This document shows, in pieces, positions 1-12,600 of a stretch of 64,000 nucleotides of DNA; the stretch's first letter is position 1; each line of letters starts with the position of its first letter. Position numbers and translations under genes: made by a program. This DNA is from Patiria miniata (Eukaryota > Echinodermata > Asteroidea > Valvatida > Asterinidae). Location of the stretch: assembly GCF_015706575.1 (NCBI RefSeq), contig NW_024037059.1:14483730-14547729 (forward strand), in the 5' to 3' direction. A model generated the notes under the pieces. It ran no database searches. It was not told the origin of the DNA and worked only from the letters and a program-made list of their open reading frames with translations.

Positions 1-294
1 AATTGAAAAAGGAAAATCTAATAATTTAATTTTTATGGCATGATTAATACCTTTTATTATAGAGCCTGCTAACTTTTTTGTATTGATAGACCTGGAGAAA
101 ACGAAAAAAACAATCGGGCGTGTTCATAAAAATCTTTCAATGCAAAATTTAACTTACTTCTTCGCCGATGCAATACACGCCAATTATTTGCTGTGTTCTT
201 ATTTGAACTTGAATAACAATCCCTATTACTATACCTCATACATATTCATGATCGAGAGCCGAACTCTCACTGGTCAATTCACGCACAGGGTAAA

Positions 295-403
295 TACGCA
301 TGCGTACTAGATTGTCGCACGGGTTACCGGTGCGGCAGTCTACTACGCATGCGCTTTACAAAGCAATCGTGGAACTGTCGCACGGGTGTAGTACGCACGC
401 GCG
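295..403. promoter_or_regulatory. CpG-rich cluster of NRF-1-like sites
   Basis: Three ACGCAYGCG cores lie within 110 bp: TACGCATGCGTA (295-306, perfect palindrome), TACGCATGCGC (344-354) and TACGCACGCGCG (392-403). They are interleaved with two exact copies of TGTCGCACGGGT (313-324 and 376-387). NRF-1 binds YGCGCAYGCGCR, often in CpG promoters. The motifs are seen; promoter function is inferred and any gene it serves would lie off the left edge. It may instead be a degenerate tandem repeat of about 48-63 bp. Confidence 0.3.
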
Positions 404-2599
404 AACATCGCCCAAACGAGCTACACACTTACGAAGAGATGGTTGCACGGCACGTTATTTCCCGAGCTCAATGATGCCAAACTAGAGAATATTTATGGAC
501 AAAAGAGATGCATCCTGTACAAAAGAATGTTGTACACACTGTATTTACAGCTGCACTGCATTGTAAACGTACTGAACTATATAGTGAATTTGAGCAATAC
601 GATTCTAGTGGTGAACTGGACAAGTTTTTCAAAAAAACGTTTTTGAGGTGCATACTGCAACGGAAAAAACAAACATATCGGCGCTGCATATGTATGAGGC
701 ATAGTACAACAAATATAACATGGTTTATTTCGCCTCGGGAACTAGTTTGTCAACTTTCAATACCTATGGGAGCGAATATCGACTGTCCACTCTCAAACCA
801 TGTTATATTTGTATATTGACAAAAAATATCAAATTATATGAATTGTGAAGATTGCCTTGAGATTTTCACTAAGATAAAGCCATACAAATTTCTCAGTGTG
901 CAATTTTAAGACAAAATGAAACGGTCAAAATGGGAAAACAAAACGAGATACCTAATTGTGTCGATACCTAACATTTTGTCGACACAACGAAAACAAAATC
1001 CCGAAGGCATAATGTACACGATGCGATACTTGTTCTCTGATGCTGTTAAACATGCACACAGCACCATCTCAAGTCCTTTCTGAGACCATTGCATGATAGA
1101 GAGAAAAAAAACATTCGAAAGAAGAAGACAAGATACGGGACTGAACTTGTATAAGTTCCATCGGGCATGATAGATGGTGATAATGTGCCTCGAAGCAGTC
1201 ACGTTATATAGGAAGGGACGTAATGAAACTCCAAATTACGGATAGAGGCATTGCAATGGCAGGATCCTGTGTTCTATTCTGGCATCCACTATACAACCAG
1301 GCATTGCAATCTCATCCCATGCAATCCTATCAAGGCATCATACAAATGATAAGCGCAATACAAAAGACGGGTTTAAATTTGGATGTCAATTCACAGTGCA
1401 AAAACTACGAGTGATTTTGATAAGCACGTTATGCAACTATTACAAAACTTCACATATGTTCCTGACAATTGAGATAAAATTGTCGAAGCGTGAAAAGGCA
1501 AGTATTGCTTATCTGATAATCTAACAATGAACAAAAACTAAGATGTGTGTATTTTGCATAGGCTTGGAATTACTTTTAAAATGTCAGGTTTATGATGATT
1601 TGGGTCATTTAGCCCGAGGCTTTTCATTTAAATATACTGAAAAGTCATTATAGGTGAGTTACGAATTATCGAGATCGAGGGTGAACTTGATTTAAGTAAC
1701 CGCGCACGACCGTCTATTAAATTATCTAGCGTCGGATAGAATAGAATGATCGAATTGACAGCCAGTGCACAGTGAACTCATAAAGTGCGCGGTTTTTGGA
1801 TGAAACAATAGAAAAAATCTCAAACAAATAAACGAACCGAAAGATAAAGTCAATAAATTCAACTTAATTTGAATTGTGAGTATTGCGACATATTTAACAT
1901 GTCATAAAATGCAACTCGATAGTGCGACAGACGCAAAAGGGCAAGTTACGGACGGGAGTTGCACTTAAAATACACATTTAATCATAAGCTAACAACAAAG
2001 AATAAATGATTGATACAGTTGCACTATTAATTTTTTGTTCAAATCTTTATGCCTGTCACATTATATATAGCTATTCTAACGCACAATCAGAAAACTATTT
2101 CGTTGAGCCTTATATTATATATTATACATGGATCTGTGTGTGTGTTCAAGGGAGATCTAACTGCTCGTCAGATATGTTCATTGTCACGATTCTGGAGGGG
2201 AAATTGCCTGGAGCTGATCTAGAGCAGTTTGTGATAGTTAACGATTTTAAAATTGCAAGATTTTGTCCTCTGAAAACCTAAGCTTAGATTAGTGGTGCAA
2301 TCTGTCACCGTGTTAATGTTCTCATGTGCCGTAGAATGGTATGTGTAGCCTCCGTACACTGACAAGTGGAAATCGTATGGTAAAAGGATCCGCCAGCCAC
2401 AGGGACCCGGACGCGATAATTCCCCGTTCCCTGGACCATCCCGTACCCCTAGGCTGAAGCTTTTAACCAGCCAGCAGTGTCATGTGGCGAAGAAGGCGGG
2501 ATGAAATTTTACGCATCATATGATGGCACCCAAGCTTCACAAATTAGCTCTAGATTCAGGCTGCATGTGTGAGGAAAACTCGCAGTAAACTCAACTCAA

Positions 2600-2623
2600 C
2601 CTAATGTAATTCCTTACATTAGG
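2600..2623. repeat. Short perfect inverted repeat
   Basis: 10 bp arms CCTAATGTAA / TTACATTAGG separated by TTCC. No other context. Confidence 0.7.
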
Positions 2624-5600
2624 ATTTCTAAACTCCATGTGAGTATTATCATGTTACATGTTTTCACGGCGAGAATGGATACACATCATTAACAATGAAT
2701 GAGAGGTCTACCCATGCGTATCACTGTTAACGATTAAAGCACTCACCTCGAAGACGGCCGCAGTGCACACGATCTATACCGAGTCATAGCGCTACCCCCG
2801 TATAGCACCTGTGTTAGATAATGCAGAAACTGCGCACTGGGCCCCATAATTTTCTGGGCAGTTTTTCTCCCTTTTTTGGCAGTTGAGCAGAGAAAATACT
2901 GATGTCAACAAAAGCAACAAGAAGATGTATTCGCATTATATGCGTCATTATTGAAATGACAACTGCAACATTTTCCATGTGGCTATTATACCAAGCAATA
3001 CGCCTACACTTTACATGGCACATTATTTATCTGTCGACATCGCATAAATGATTATGCATATATCCATTTCCCAAGGTTATTATGATGATTATATCGTCGT
3101 TATGAAATGCAACCGTACGACCCCAGCGGACTTCTCAATTTCTAACACTTAAAATAATTGCTTAAGACGCATCGGACAACGTTTGCTATTCGATACGGAC
3201 ACCAAATACCGGCAGACCCCTTACGTACGTCTGTCTATAGTTCCTAGACTGGCGCCTGTAGTTCTGTTTACCTTTGATTACAAGGAGCGACCTTTTTAAT
3301 TTCGAATTGTCAGTCCATATGCATTATTAATGACAAAACGTAATTGTATTGAATGATATCGGCTATCATGAAACGGGATCCTACAAGTAAAATATGATAC
3401 TAAATAAGTGAGAACTAAATTATGTGACCTGCTCGCGTCGTTTGGTGACCCATTAATTACCTCCAATACCTTCTCCGGTTGTACGAGTGTTGTTTACATT
3501 CGACGCGAGATTGTTTAACCGAATCAAACGAAAACCGACAAACCGACAGGTGCGCAAAAAAATTGAAGGCGATGATAAACATCTGAAATTACTCATTTGG
3601 CTTGTGTATACATTTATAACAACGCCAGGGTTTAACTGTTCATATCGTGTGTCTTTGCTCAGGTGGAAGTAGCCTTCAATGAAGTAACGAGACAAAAGAG
3701 ACCATTCACTTCGTTGGTGTGATAATGGTTTACATCGAAGACCTCTTTTTTTTTTACATCTGTTGCTCGTAACTTTTTCCGAACCCTCTCATATTTCAAC
3801 TTAAGATGTACCGCTCGTCGAACTGCTTTCTCTTACGTATAAGAGAACATAAACGTTTGAAAATTATTAACATAACATCTAAATATGTATAATGGAGTGA
3901 ATCCATCCCGAGTTTTTGATTACTTTCCAAGCAATACACAACTGATTTATATTATTGTGATAACCGAATTCTTATCAGGCGATTAGAATAACCTTAATGT
4001 CAGTTCGAATTATGTCATGGAACATAAAATGATACAATTGGAATTGCACAATTCCGTGTTCACTTATGCATTGCCAAATCAAAAAAGGCATTTCAATGCT
4101 CCGTCTTCGATCTCTGAATGTCCGTGACCATAAAACTCTCTCACAAATTAACAGACGCCATTTCAAGCATATCGGTGATGACAAAACATGATGGTGACTT
4201 AATGATGGATGGCGTCCATCCTTTCATTCATCCAGAAATTCCTTCTGTGTCTGCTCGGCGTGTTACGTTGCGGAAGATAAAGTGCGGTGTCGGTACGTGT
4301 CATGTTACGCGATGATAGCTTCCAATTTACATCTCTCCGTAAAAAAATAGTTCTACAGATGGTTTAATTACACGGAATTCACTGATTGAAGTAAGCCTAA
4401 TACAACTTAATATATTCAAATAAATCAAGTCAACAACCTCCACATCCATACTAAAACAACTTCTTATACTTGCATCAGGGCTCGAAATTAGCGGGAGCAA
4501 GTGGCTATAAGGCCGCGACGCGGTTATTCCCCCCCCCCTACTTTTTTCCCCTTCAAATGTCGGCTGATGTTGCAGATGACGCTTCCATCCCCTTAAAACT
4601 TTCAAAAATATCCTTCAGGGTGGAGCTTGAGATGACCTCAGTAAGGCCATAAGGATTGAAAATTCTGCACCCACTTACGATTTCGACCGACACGAACATT
4701 CTTCGGGAAATTTGGATAGTCAAAACAACAATCAGAGAAAACGGTAGTAACGTTAGACCATGCAGCGACATCGACATCGTGCTTGAGCTGCCACGCTGGT
4801 CTTTAGTCTGCTCCCTTTTACATATTGCGCTAATTAAAAGCGATTACAGGTTCCATTGTACACGACCATCGCTCCCACAGTCTGGCTTCCAGACGCACAA
4901 TTAAAAAATTACAACACGGTCTGCAAATGGTGCCCGACTAAATTTAGTGCAAAATATATTGGAGTCCAGAGAGGCCACATAAAGCTTATACGCGATCGTA
5001 ACCCAATCTAAAAACACGTTAAGATTATGCAGCAGCAGGATTCCAGTCAAACCAATGAGTTTGGCGGTTTAATAGTTGAGACATTCAAAAAACAACTTTT
5101 TAAATTTTGCCGACGCGCATGGCTATTATAGCGACGCGCGCGCATACCAGAAACCGGAAGCTTTTTTTGGCCTAAAATGCGTACGTAAATCTCTAAAATG
5201 CTCCTACACGTTCTGATGTCGAGAGGAACCACCTATAGTGCCCGTCTCCGTTTCACCATGGAGGAACTTCCTGACTTATTTCATTTGCGCTACGAAATCG
5301 ACACTGACACACAAAAATTTGCTTTATTAATATAGAAACATATTTGAGGTTGATGATTCTTAAGAATAATGGATAATTTAATTCGTCCTGACCAAAATGA
5401 TTCTTAACGTTAGTCACAACGGCCGATGGACAACACCGTCCTTGTTGCTCATTATCAGCGTGCATGCATACTGTAACGGCAACGAAGCACGTGCTGCGGT
5501 AGAAATTTCACGGAAACACGAAACGCTGTATCGCTTCAAGTACGAGCGGAAAAACAGCGAGATGATTACATTAAATTGAAAAAATTACATACACTGAGAT

Positions 5601-6051
5601 TAGAGATTACGTTCTGTGAATGTGACACGCAGAGCCACAGAAATATTCGTTTTCCATCGATGTTTGTTTGGCATTTTTGCAATGTCAGATTCGATATGTT
5701 ATGCTATGTCGGCCATACACTGGTTCCTGTCCTTAGCTTCGGCCATTGTAGCGCGCAGCGGGAACCAGTCTAACAATGCTGCATGCATGACGCATGTGTG
5801 CTTTCACCAATGCGAAGCTTGCATGCTGCAGGATCGCGTCGGGGAAAAAAAAAAGGTTTCCTTCCGAAAATAGCGATAAGTAAGCATTAGAAATGTTACA
5901 GTCATTTTGATGACAAAGTTGTTCAGAAGCGTTTTTGTGAAGACATGATTTTTGTTTCTAACTTGCCGATAAAAACGGGTACAATTGTGTGACTTGCGTA
6001 TTGCTAGAGCAAGTGTTTCGTCGGACAATGTGAGTTCATTTACACATTTTC

Positions 6052-6687
6052 ATGAGGTTTTCAATTTTTAAAATAAATTTATTCATTTTACTTTCATGCC
6101 CAAAAAAGTATATTCGCCGACTCTATGTGCGGCCATTGTTAACGGTCGGTCTGGTAATACCGGAAACAAAACTGTTTTTTTGGCCTAAGCATGAAGCTGC
6201 AGCTGTGAAGCAGGTGTCTTGTTGGCATAGTACACAGATAAATATACAGTTTCAACAAGTTGATAACATTTACTTTTTCAAAGGGGTCTTTCGGTATAAC
6301 AATAAAACAAATCGTTATTTCATGAAACTTCAGATGCAGCATGCAAAATTACGGTTCAAGGTCAACTCATATCATGGAAAGCATTTGACTGCGCAAGTAA
6401 AAGGCTTTCAGTTCGGCTCTTTCATTTTTTTCATGACTGTATTTTATATCACAGAAGTGAACTGGCTATGTGTATTGGATTGTCTAGCCGCATCGATATT
6501 TCTCACGCATATAAATTGGAAATTACTTTTTGAAAGCAAGTGCGCAATACCCACCTGTTCTTTAATGCAATCGTTGGCAATTTTTTGTTATAATTTCAAA
6601 ATACTTTTTTCCTGGTTGTTTCATCACAGCTTTATGAATTTGTTTTTTTTTCTGCGGGAACGTGACGAAATCAGGCGTGGTGTGTGA
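6052..6687 (+). other. Unexplained 211-codon ORF, doubtful gene
   Basis: Longest ORF outside the formin on either strand. The product is rich in Phe, Leu, Ile, Lys and Asn with two hydrophobic stretches (roughly residues 120-155 and 180-205), but I recognise no domain, no signal peptide and no splice-joined continuation. T-rich composition lowers the chance of TAA/TGA stops on this strand, so chance is plausible. It is listed because an uninterrupted frame of this length is uncommon in such AT-rich DNA. Confidence 0.15.
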
Positions 6688-9600
6688 TCCAAGCAGAAAT
6701 ATGGTTTATCTCTTTTGGGCAGAAGTCAAAATTTACGGATTCACAAGAAAAGACACGAATTTCTGCAAATACAGTGATCAGATTTAAAGCTTTTTTTTTT
6801 TAATTAACATTGTAGTGAATGTTTGGTTAAGCCTCCTGCATATAAAAAGCCTTATTTGTTATGAACATGTCAAACAGACGAATCTTAAATTCGTCGCGAA
6901 AACCTTATCAATAAAAAAGTACTGGACTCAACAAAATGCTTGAGGAAAACACCGCCGGTTTTCCACTCAATTTTCAAGAAGATTATTTTCAGGGTTGAAG
7001 CTTATAATTTTCCTCACCAATTATACGCTTGGGCGTCATTTCTTAAGACGTCCATGGTATAAGTAATGGATTGCCACCTGCAAGCTAAATACCCATACCG
7101 GCTTATGCCCCGCTGATACTGGAAATACTAGCGTTTCATAGGGTGCATTCTACCCAAACCCGCGGCTTGTGAGATTCGATACGTGCTGAAGAAATTGAAA
7201 ACTTGTCTCTCTGATGGATCAAGCCGATAGCAATAGTAACGCTGCAATCGGACACCAGATATTTAAGACACCTCTGTTTTTTTCTCAAAAGTTAGAATGG
7301 AGAGTTTAGAAGAATTTAGTCACTTCACGCTGTGTATATCGATCCGTAAACTCCTCCAAAGTTGTACAATGCGGAGCCTAAAATCACAGTTGTTATACCG
7401 TTTTCTGTGATTCCAACCGTTATGCTGATATTTGGAAAAGGAACTTATCAACTCACTTTCGAATTCAGCATATTACATCATACTTTCCATCGTGCAATAA
7501 TTTTACTACACAAAAGGCTTGTAGTACAAAATTGATTTCAACGCGTAACCTATATCGTACCTTCCACGAATGATAAAATTAAGGGTATACCAATCAACAT
7601 TACTATGATGCATCTTAAACAATATAAATATGGTTATACCAAGCCTTGCCGACAGCTAGAAACACCATCTGCAATTTTGTACTCTGCGATTGGCGACAAA
7701 ACCTGGGCAATGTGTAAAAATCAATTGTCCGAACTTTCCTTCGGTCAGCACGCAACCTATCTATAGATTTTGCATCTGACCTTTTCATTAAAAGCTGATT
7801 GATTTTGATGCTGATGGGCGACACCTTTTTCCATTTTACCCCAAGAATTTAGATCTCGGTGAAATAAACGGTCCCCCATCCTGGCAAGAGCGGCATAAAC
7901 TTTATTACTATCGATTCTCCGCTGATAAACTGTTCCTTCACCTAAATGTTTAAAAGTCTGGTTTCAGATTCCCCGACCCGGCCTATTTTGTAAATTTCAC
8001 ATCCGTGACACAATGTTCAGTCGAAAAAAGGGTGTATATATAAAGCAAAAGCAACCCATGGTAAGAACTAAGAACCCTTTTGAAAGGGTTACAGACACCC
8101 CAAAATAGTCTTTTACCACGTTCGTTAAAATAAAATCTTTAGGAGAAAACTTGATGACTTCATTTCACCGTTCTTTGTATCTCGCATATTCTCAACCTAC
8201 ATTCCATATCACCGTGACACAAAAATCAGTCTAAAACGTGTACCAAACTTTACTCATATTAAAAGACGTTCTTGTGGGCTAACAAATATTTAGGCTAGCT
8301 CTACAAATATCTAAAAAGAGTTCAGTTTGCAAGGAGCAGAAGAAAATTTCTTACTTCCAAAGATGAAATATTATCTCTCAGTGATTTCCTGCTACCTGCA
8401 TGCTGCCTACGGCACATTAACTTTTTCACTGCACCTATTGGAAACGCCTCGCTTCGTATCGAGTTCAAGGTATGTCGTTTTACCTTTCTAGGTGGGTCAA
8501 CATTTCAGCGCCAATGCTTTGTGATTCATGTCGAGAGCTTAATGGCCCGTTCTTCGCTGGTATGGTAATGACAATATGCGACGGTCCGTTACAGTAATGA
8601 CCCATATTTCATCCCGATGGATGGATACTGAAACTCGGCATGTGCATTGAAAATGTCCAGACACTTCCAACACTACTCTGTAGTTCTACAACCTATTTGA
8701 AAAGAAAACGTACTTTCTTTCAAACAAAAGACTACACAATGAAGCTTCCGCTGTTTGACAATTATTTCTCGTTCACATTTTGAATTGTATCATTAAATTA
8801 CCAGATTATCATTCTTTTTGGGGGGGGGGTTGCTTTTGATGGAATAAAACAGTAAACATGAATCTTGGGATTTTTGTTACAACGATTGATATGCTACGTC
8901 CAGCATTGACTTTTGTGCTTTATTATTCTCATTAAATTACCATTCACTTCAGGATGATAATTATATTATTAGCTGATACATTTTGTTGTAGTTGTTTATT
9001 AGGTAATGTATCAGTAAAACTGATTTGACAAAATGGAGGTTGATTGACGGGGCATCATTCAACAAAAGCCGTTTCCACGAATTTAAGTTTTGACCATTTC
9101 AACAGGTTTGTCAGGGCAATGCTTTCATGCAAGCTTTTTGTTTGTCCACCTGTATGGACTGAACGTGCATTTCCGTTCTCTCTCTGCCCGCGGACGATAT
9201 GGCTTTACGGTTGAGTTACCCGAGATGTCATAATGGTGTATTATTCATAGCCATAAGCCCCAGCCCCAACATGCTAGGAATGATTGATGGCTAACTACTA
9301 CACCCATTTACTAACTACTACACGCATGTGATGAGTGCGGCACAGTTTGAACATCATCCACATCCATACACTTCACGTCTGCATCAGGTTTGAAGATCAC
9401 TTGTTCTGTTAATAATTAGCTCTCGATTTCCAATAAGATCTGAGCGAGAAATCTAACTCTCGCGAGAAATAAGCCAATTAGATATGTTCCTTTAAGACTT
9501 TCTAGGAGTTTTTAAGGGATAGGTATATGAAAAGTTTATGAAAATCCGTTGCGTTATCTCAATTTTTATAGTTGACAATTTACATAATCTTGAAGAGACA

Positions 9601-12600
9601 GGCACTTTGAGCACCCTACTTGGGGTGATAAAAAAATAATGGATTTGCCATTATCTAGCGAGAGTAATTTCAACAGCACTTCCATCCATAGTTAACGACA
9701 AATCATTATGCCTTAAGGAGCGGTTTCTTCCTGAAAATCTTTAATTGTGTGATCCATCATTCTCCACTCTGTAGAGAGCAATGCACGGTAAAAACAGCGG
9801 CATCGGTATATAATAGTGCACGACACGCTTCGTTGCATGACCAGAAAAAAAAAGAACCCTGCTCCTCTTGACCCAAGTGTGACCTCGAGTTATACCTGTG
9901 AAAATTGCTGTCTCAAATTGGAGTTGTAATTTTATTTAGTTACTTTTACGTTTAATTGCTTGTTGAAACAGTTAAAATCTATCTCTGACAAGGCCAACAT
10001 CCAAGGCTTTCTGTTGATTAATTGCCAGAAGAAGCAAAGGGGGGAATTAATGCAGCATGCACGGTGTTTGAATATTGATGTGCAATTTTATCCGGGTCGC
10101 GCTTGTGTTCATTTCGTGGATGAGTAACCAATACTGTCTGTATCCCCAATCCCTTCGCACCGATGCCAACTCGAGATTGAAATGGTTCCGATGTCGAGCC
10201 ATCCAATTACTGGCAATCGACCTCGAATCGTGTAGCACACGCGGTAAATATTTGCCCTCTCTCATTTTCTGACGATCACAAATTAAATACATCTGTTTAT
10301 ACAGGGAGATGGTTTCGCCAAAAGACAAAATGACACTGTGCAAACTTATCTTTTGTTAGTTTACTCTAGTTGATCACTTTCATCTATATCATCTGTCGGT
10401 CTAACTTTTATACGATTCCATTTTAAGTAATCTGTGTAACACTTGACAATGATTGGTTTGTTAACCAGTGCTGCTGTAATGTGCTCTTCACTCTACTATC
10501 GTGTGAGGGCGCCCTGCGCAAAAGTAACAGCCACATGGGCGAGGCATCCTTCATTCAAAATTAAGGTATCCGTGCACAATCACCCCTCAACGGTAACAAA
10601 AGTGAAACACAAAATGTCCCTATTGAAAGATACAGTATTATATACTGATATTTATCCGCAATGCTTATATTGTTTCGAAATTTGTTTCCCCCAAAATTGA
10701 AACTGTAACACATGCACATTATGTTTCAGACTGCGATTTATTTTCTATAGGGGCCTATCCCAATTTAAAGTTAATCTTTTTGGCGAAGTAAGCCACAGAA
10801 ACTTAATATTTTACGGAAAATTAGCCTGACAAAATGAAGGAATGTTAGTAAATTTGATGAAACACCGTTATTTAAATACATTAGGTGCCGCTCCAAAATG
10901 TTTTGACAGAATGAAACAAACTACCTCAAATGTGAAGGAAAAAATCACGAGCTCTGCCCTAATTTGACTATTTTGCCAGAAAAAAGTACACAACTTAAAT
11001 TATCCATGGAAAACGAGGGAAACGATATCTTACCTCCAAAATCTGATCCTCGTAGTTCAACACGGCTTGGACATTACCACCTCAGAAAGTTCAATCACAC
11101 TACACGTAATGATGTCATTAATCAGTTGGCATACAAAGTATTTCCTGAGGACAGTTCTCGTTTTGTCACGGCTCCCTCTGTCGATGCATCTGTTGGGTTT
11201 CACAGTCAAAGGCTTTACAACCCGAAAATTAAATACGACGGGTTGGAGAAGTCAGGCTCAGGGATGATAAATTCATACAATTCCACGTCCAGTCTAGTTG
11301 TACTCCATCCATAAATATCCACGATTAGATGTGTGCTGGGCTTTTCTCAACGCTTAGTTAATCGTGTAGGTCCTTTCCAACTGTCTAGACAGTCCACTGC
11401 GAGCATCACAACCGTGGGCATGTCTGCAGCAAAGCTCAACTTTCCTGTGTAACAGTACACCAAAACAAAGCAGAAAACTAATGGTCAACTCACAACTCCG
11501 ACACCTATTAAGCTAGTTCTTGGCAGCTTAATGTGTTGTAAACATGGTGAGACTAACGTGTTTCACTAATACCTCGTATATAGGCCATGCCTCGGAGGCC
11601 ATAGCCATTGCAAAGGTTTAATGGCAACAATAGCAAAATAATCGTAACAATAAAAAGAATTTGACAGTCGTTCTCAATAGGCCTACTTTAATATGTGTGT
11701 GTTCAAACAAGTGGAGCACATTCTTTACAAAGCTTGTTGTTTACTCGCCTGGAAAAGACGTACATATCGATATCGTTCAAACATCGTACGTTTGGGTCAA
11801 GTGAAGATGGTATATCATAACGTTTAAAACCTTCATATTCCACTCTTCCGCGGGAAACTTGACGAAATTTGCATTGATATATGTTCCGACTTATCCCTCA
11901 ATAAGGAAGAATAAACAAAGAGCAATTTCCAGTAACATTAGAGTATAGGTTAGCGGGGTTTAACTCACACAAAAGTATTATGGAGGCGTCATGCGCTGAA
12001 AACCACATGCCAAACACACGGGGTATGTTTTTGTCAATGTTTCGATTCGTTTCGTTTAAAATTCTGAACTCCAAACACTCAAAAGTTAACTTCAGTAGCT
12101 CAGCAATAATCTTTAATGAAAAACCATCATTATACTCACCAAATATCTAAAGCAGAGTCGTTTCAAGCTCACAATTTTGGTAAGAAAATTTTCGACGCGA
12201 GGAACACTTTCGGCCGACATTTTACAAAGTTCCGTCTCCATGCAAGAAATACGCATGCGCAGGGAAAAAAAAGCGCAATGCGTCTTTTGATTTCACAACA
12301 GGTGTTAGAACAATGGAACAAATATGCGGGTTTACGAAACTACGGCTTCGTCCCGCCTTCGGATTCCTCATGCTTAACATCGTTTAGAATGAGGCCTGCA
12401 TCAAGTGGCGATACTCTATAATTGACCACATATTACATTTTTTGATGTTTGTGAAGCACAGCCTGTACCAATATGGGGTCACAGCCCCCCCCCCCCTCAA
12501 AAAAAGCTAGGGCCTTAAACCTTCTGAAGCCTAACCGGAGACGAAGCCGAGATTTTGATAACACCCACAGTTTGTGTTCCTGTGTCATATTCCACTGAAC

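Larger units (their letters stand above)
1..12600. other. Non-coding flank, no gene recognised
   Basis: AT-rich DNA with scattered short ORFs lacking domains or codon bias. It contains the CpG-rich cluster at 295-403, a short palindrome at 2600-2623, CpG-rich spots near 5110-5180 and 12240-12280, homopolymer runs (C9 near 4530, G10 near 8820, C11 near 12486) and a 211-codon ORF at 6052-6687 listed separately. No exon, RNA gene or complete transposon was identified. Confidence 0.5.
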
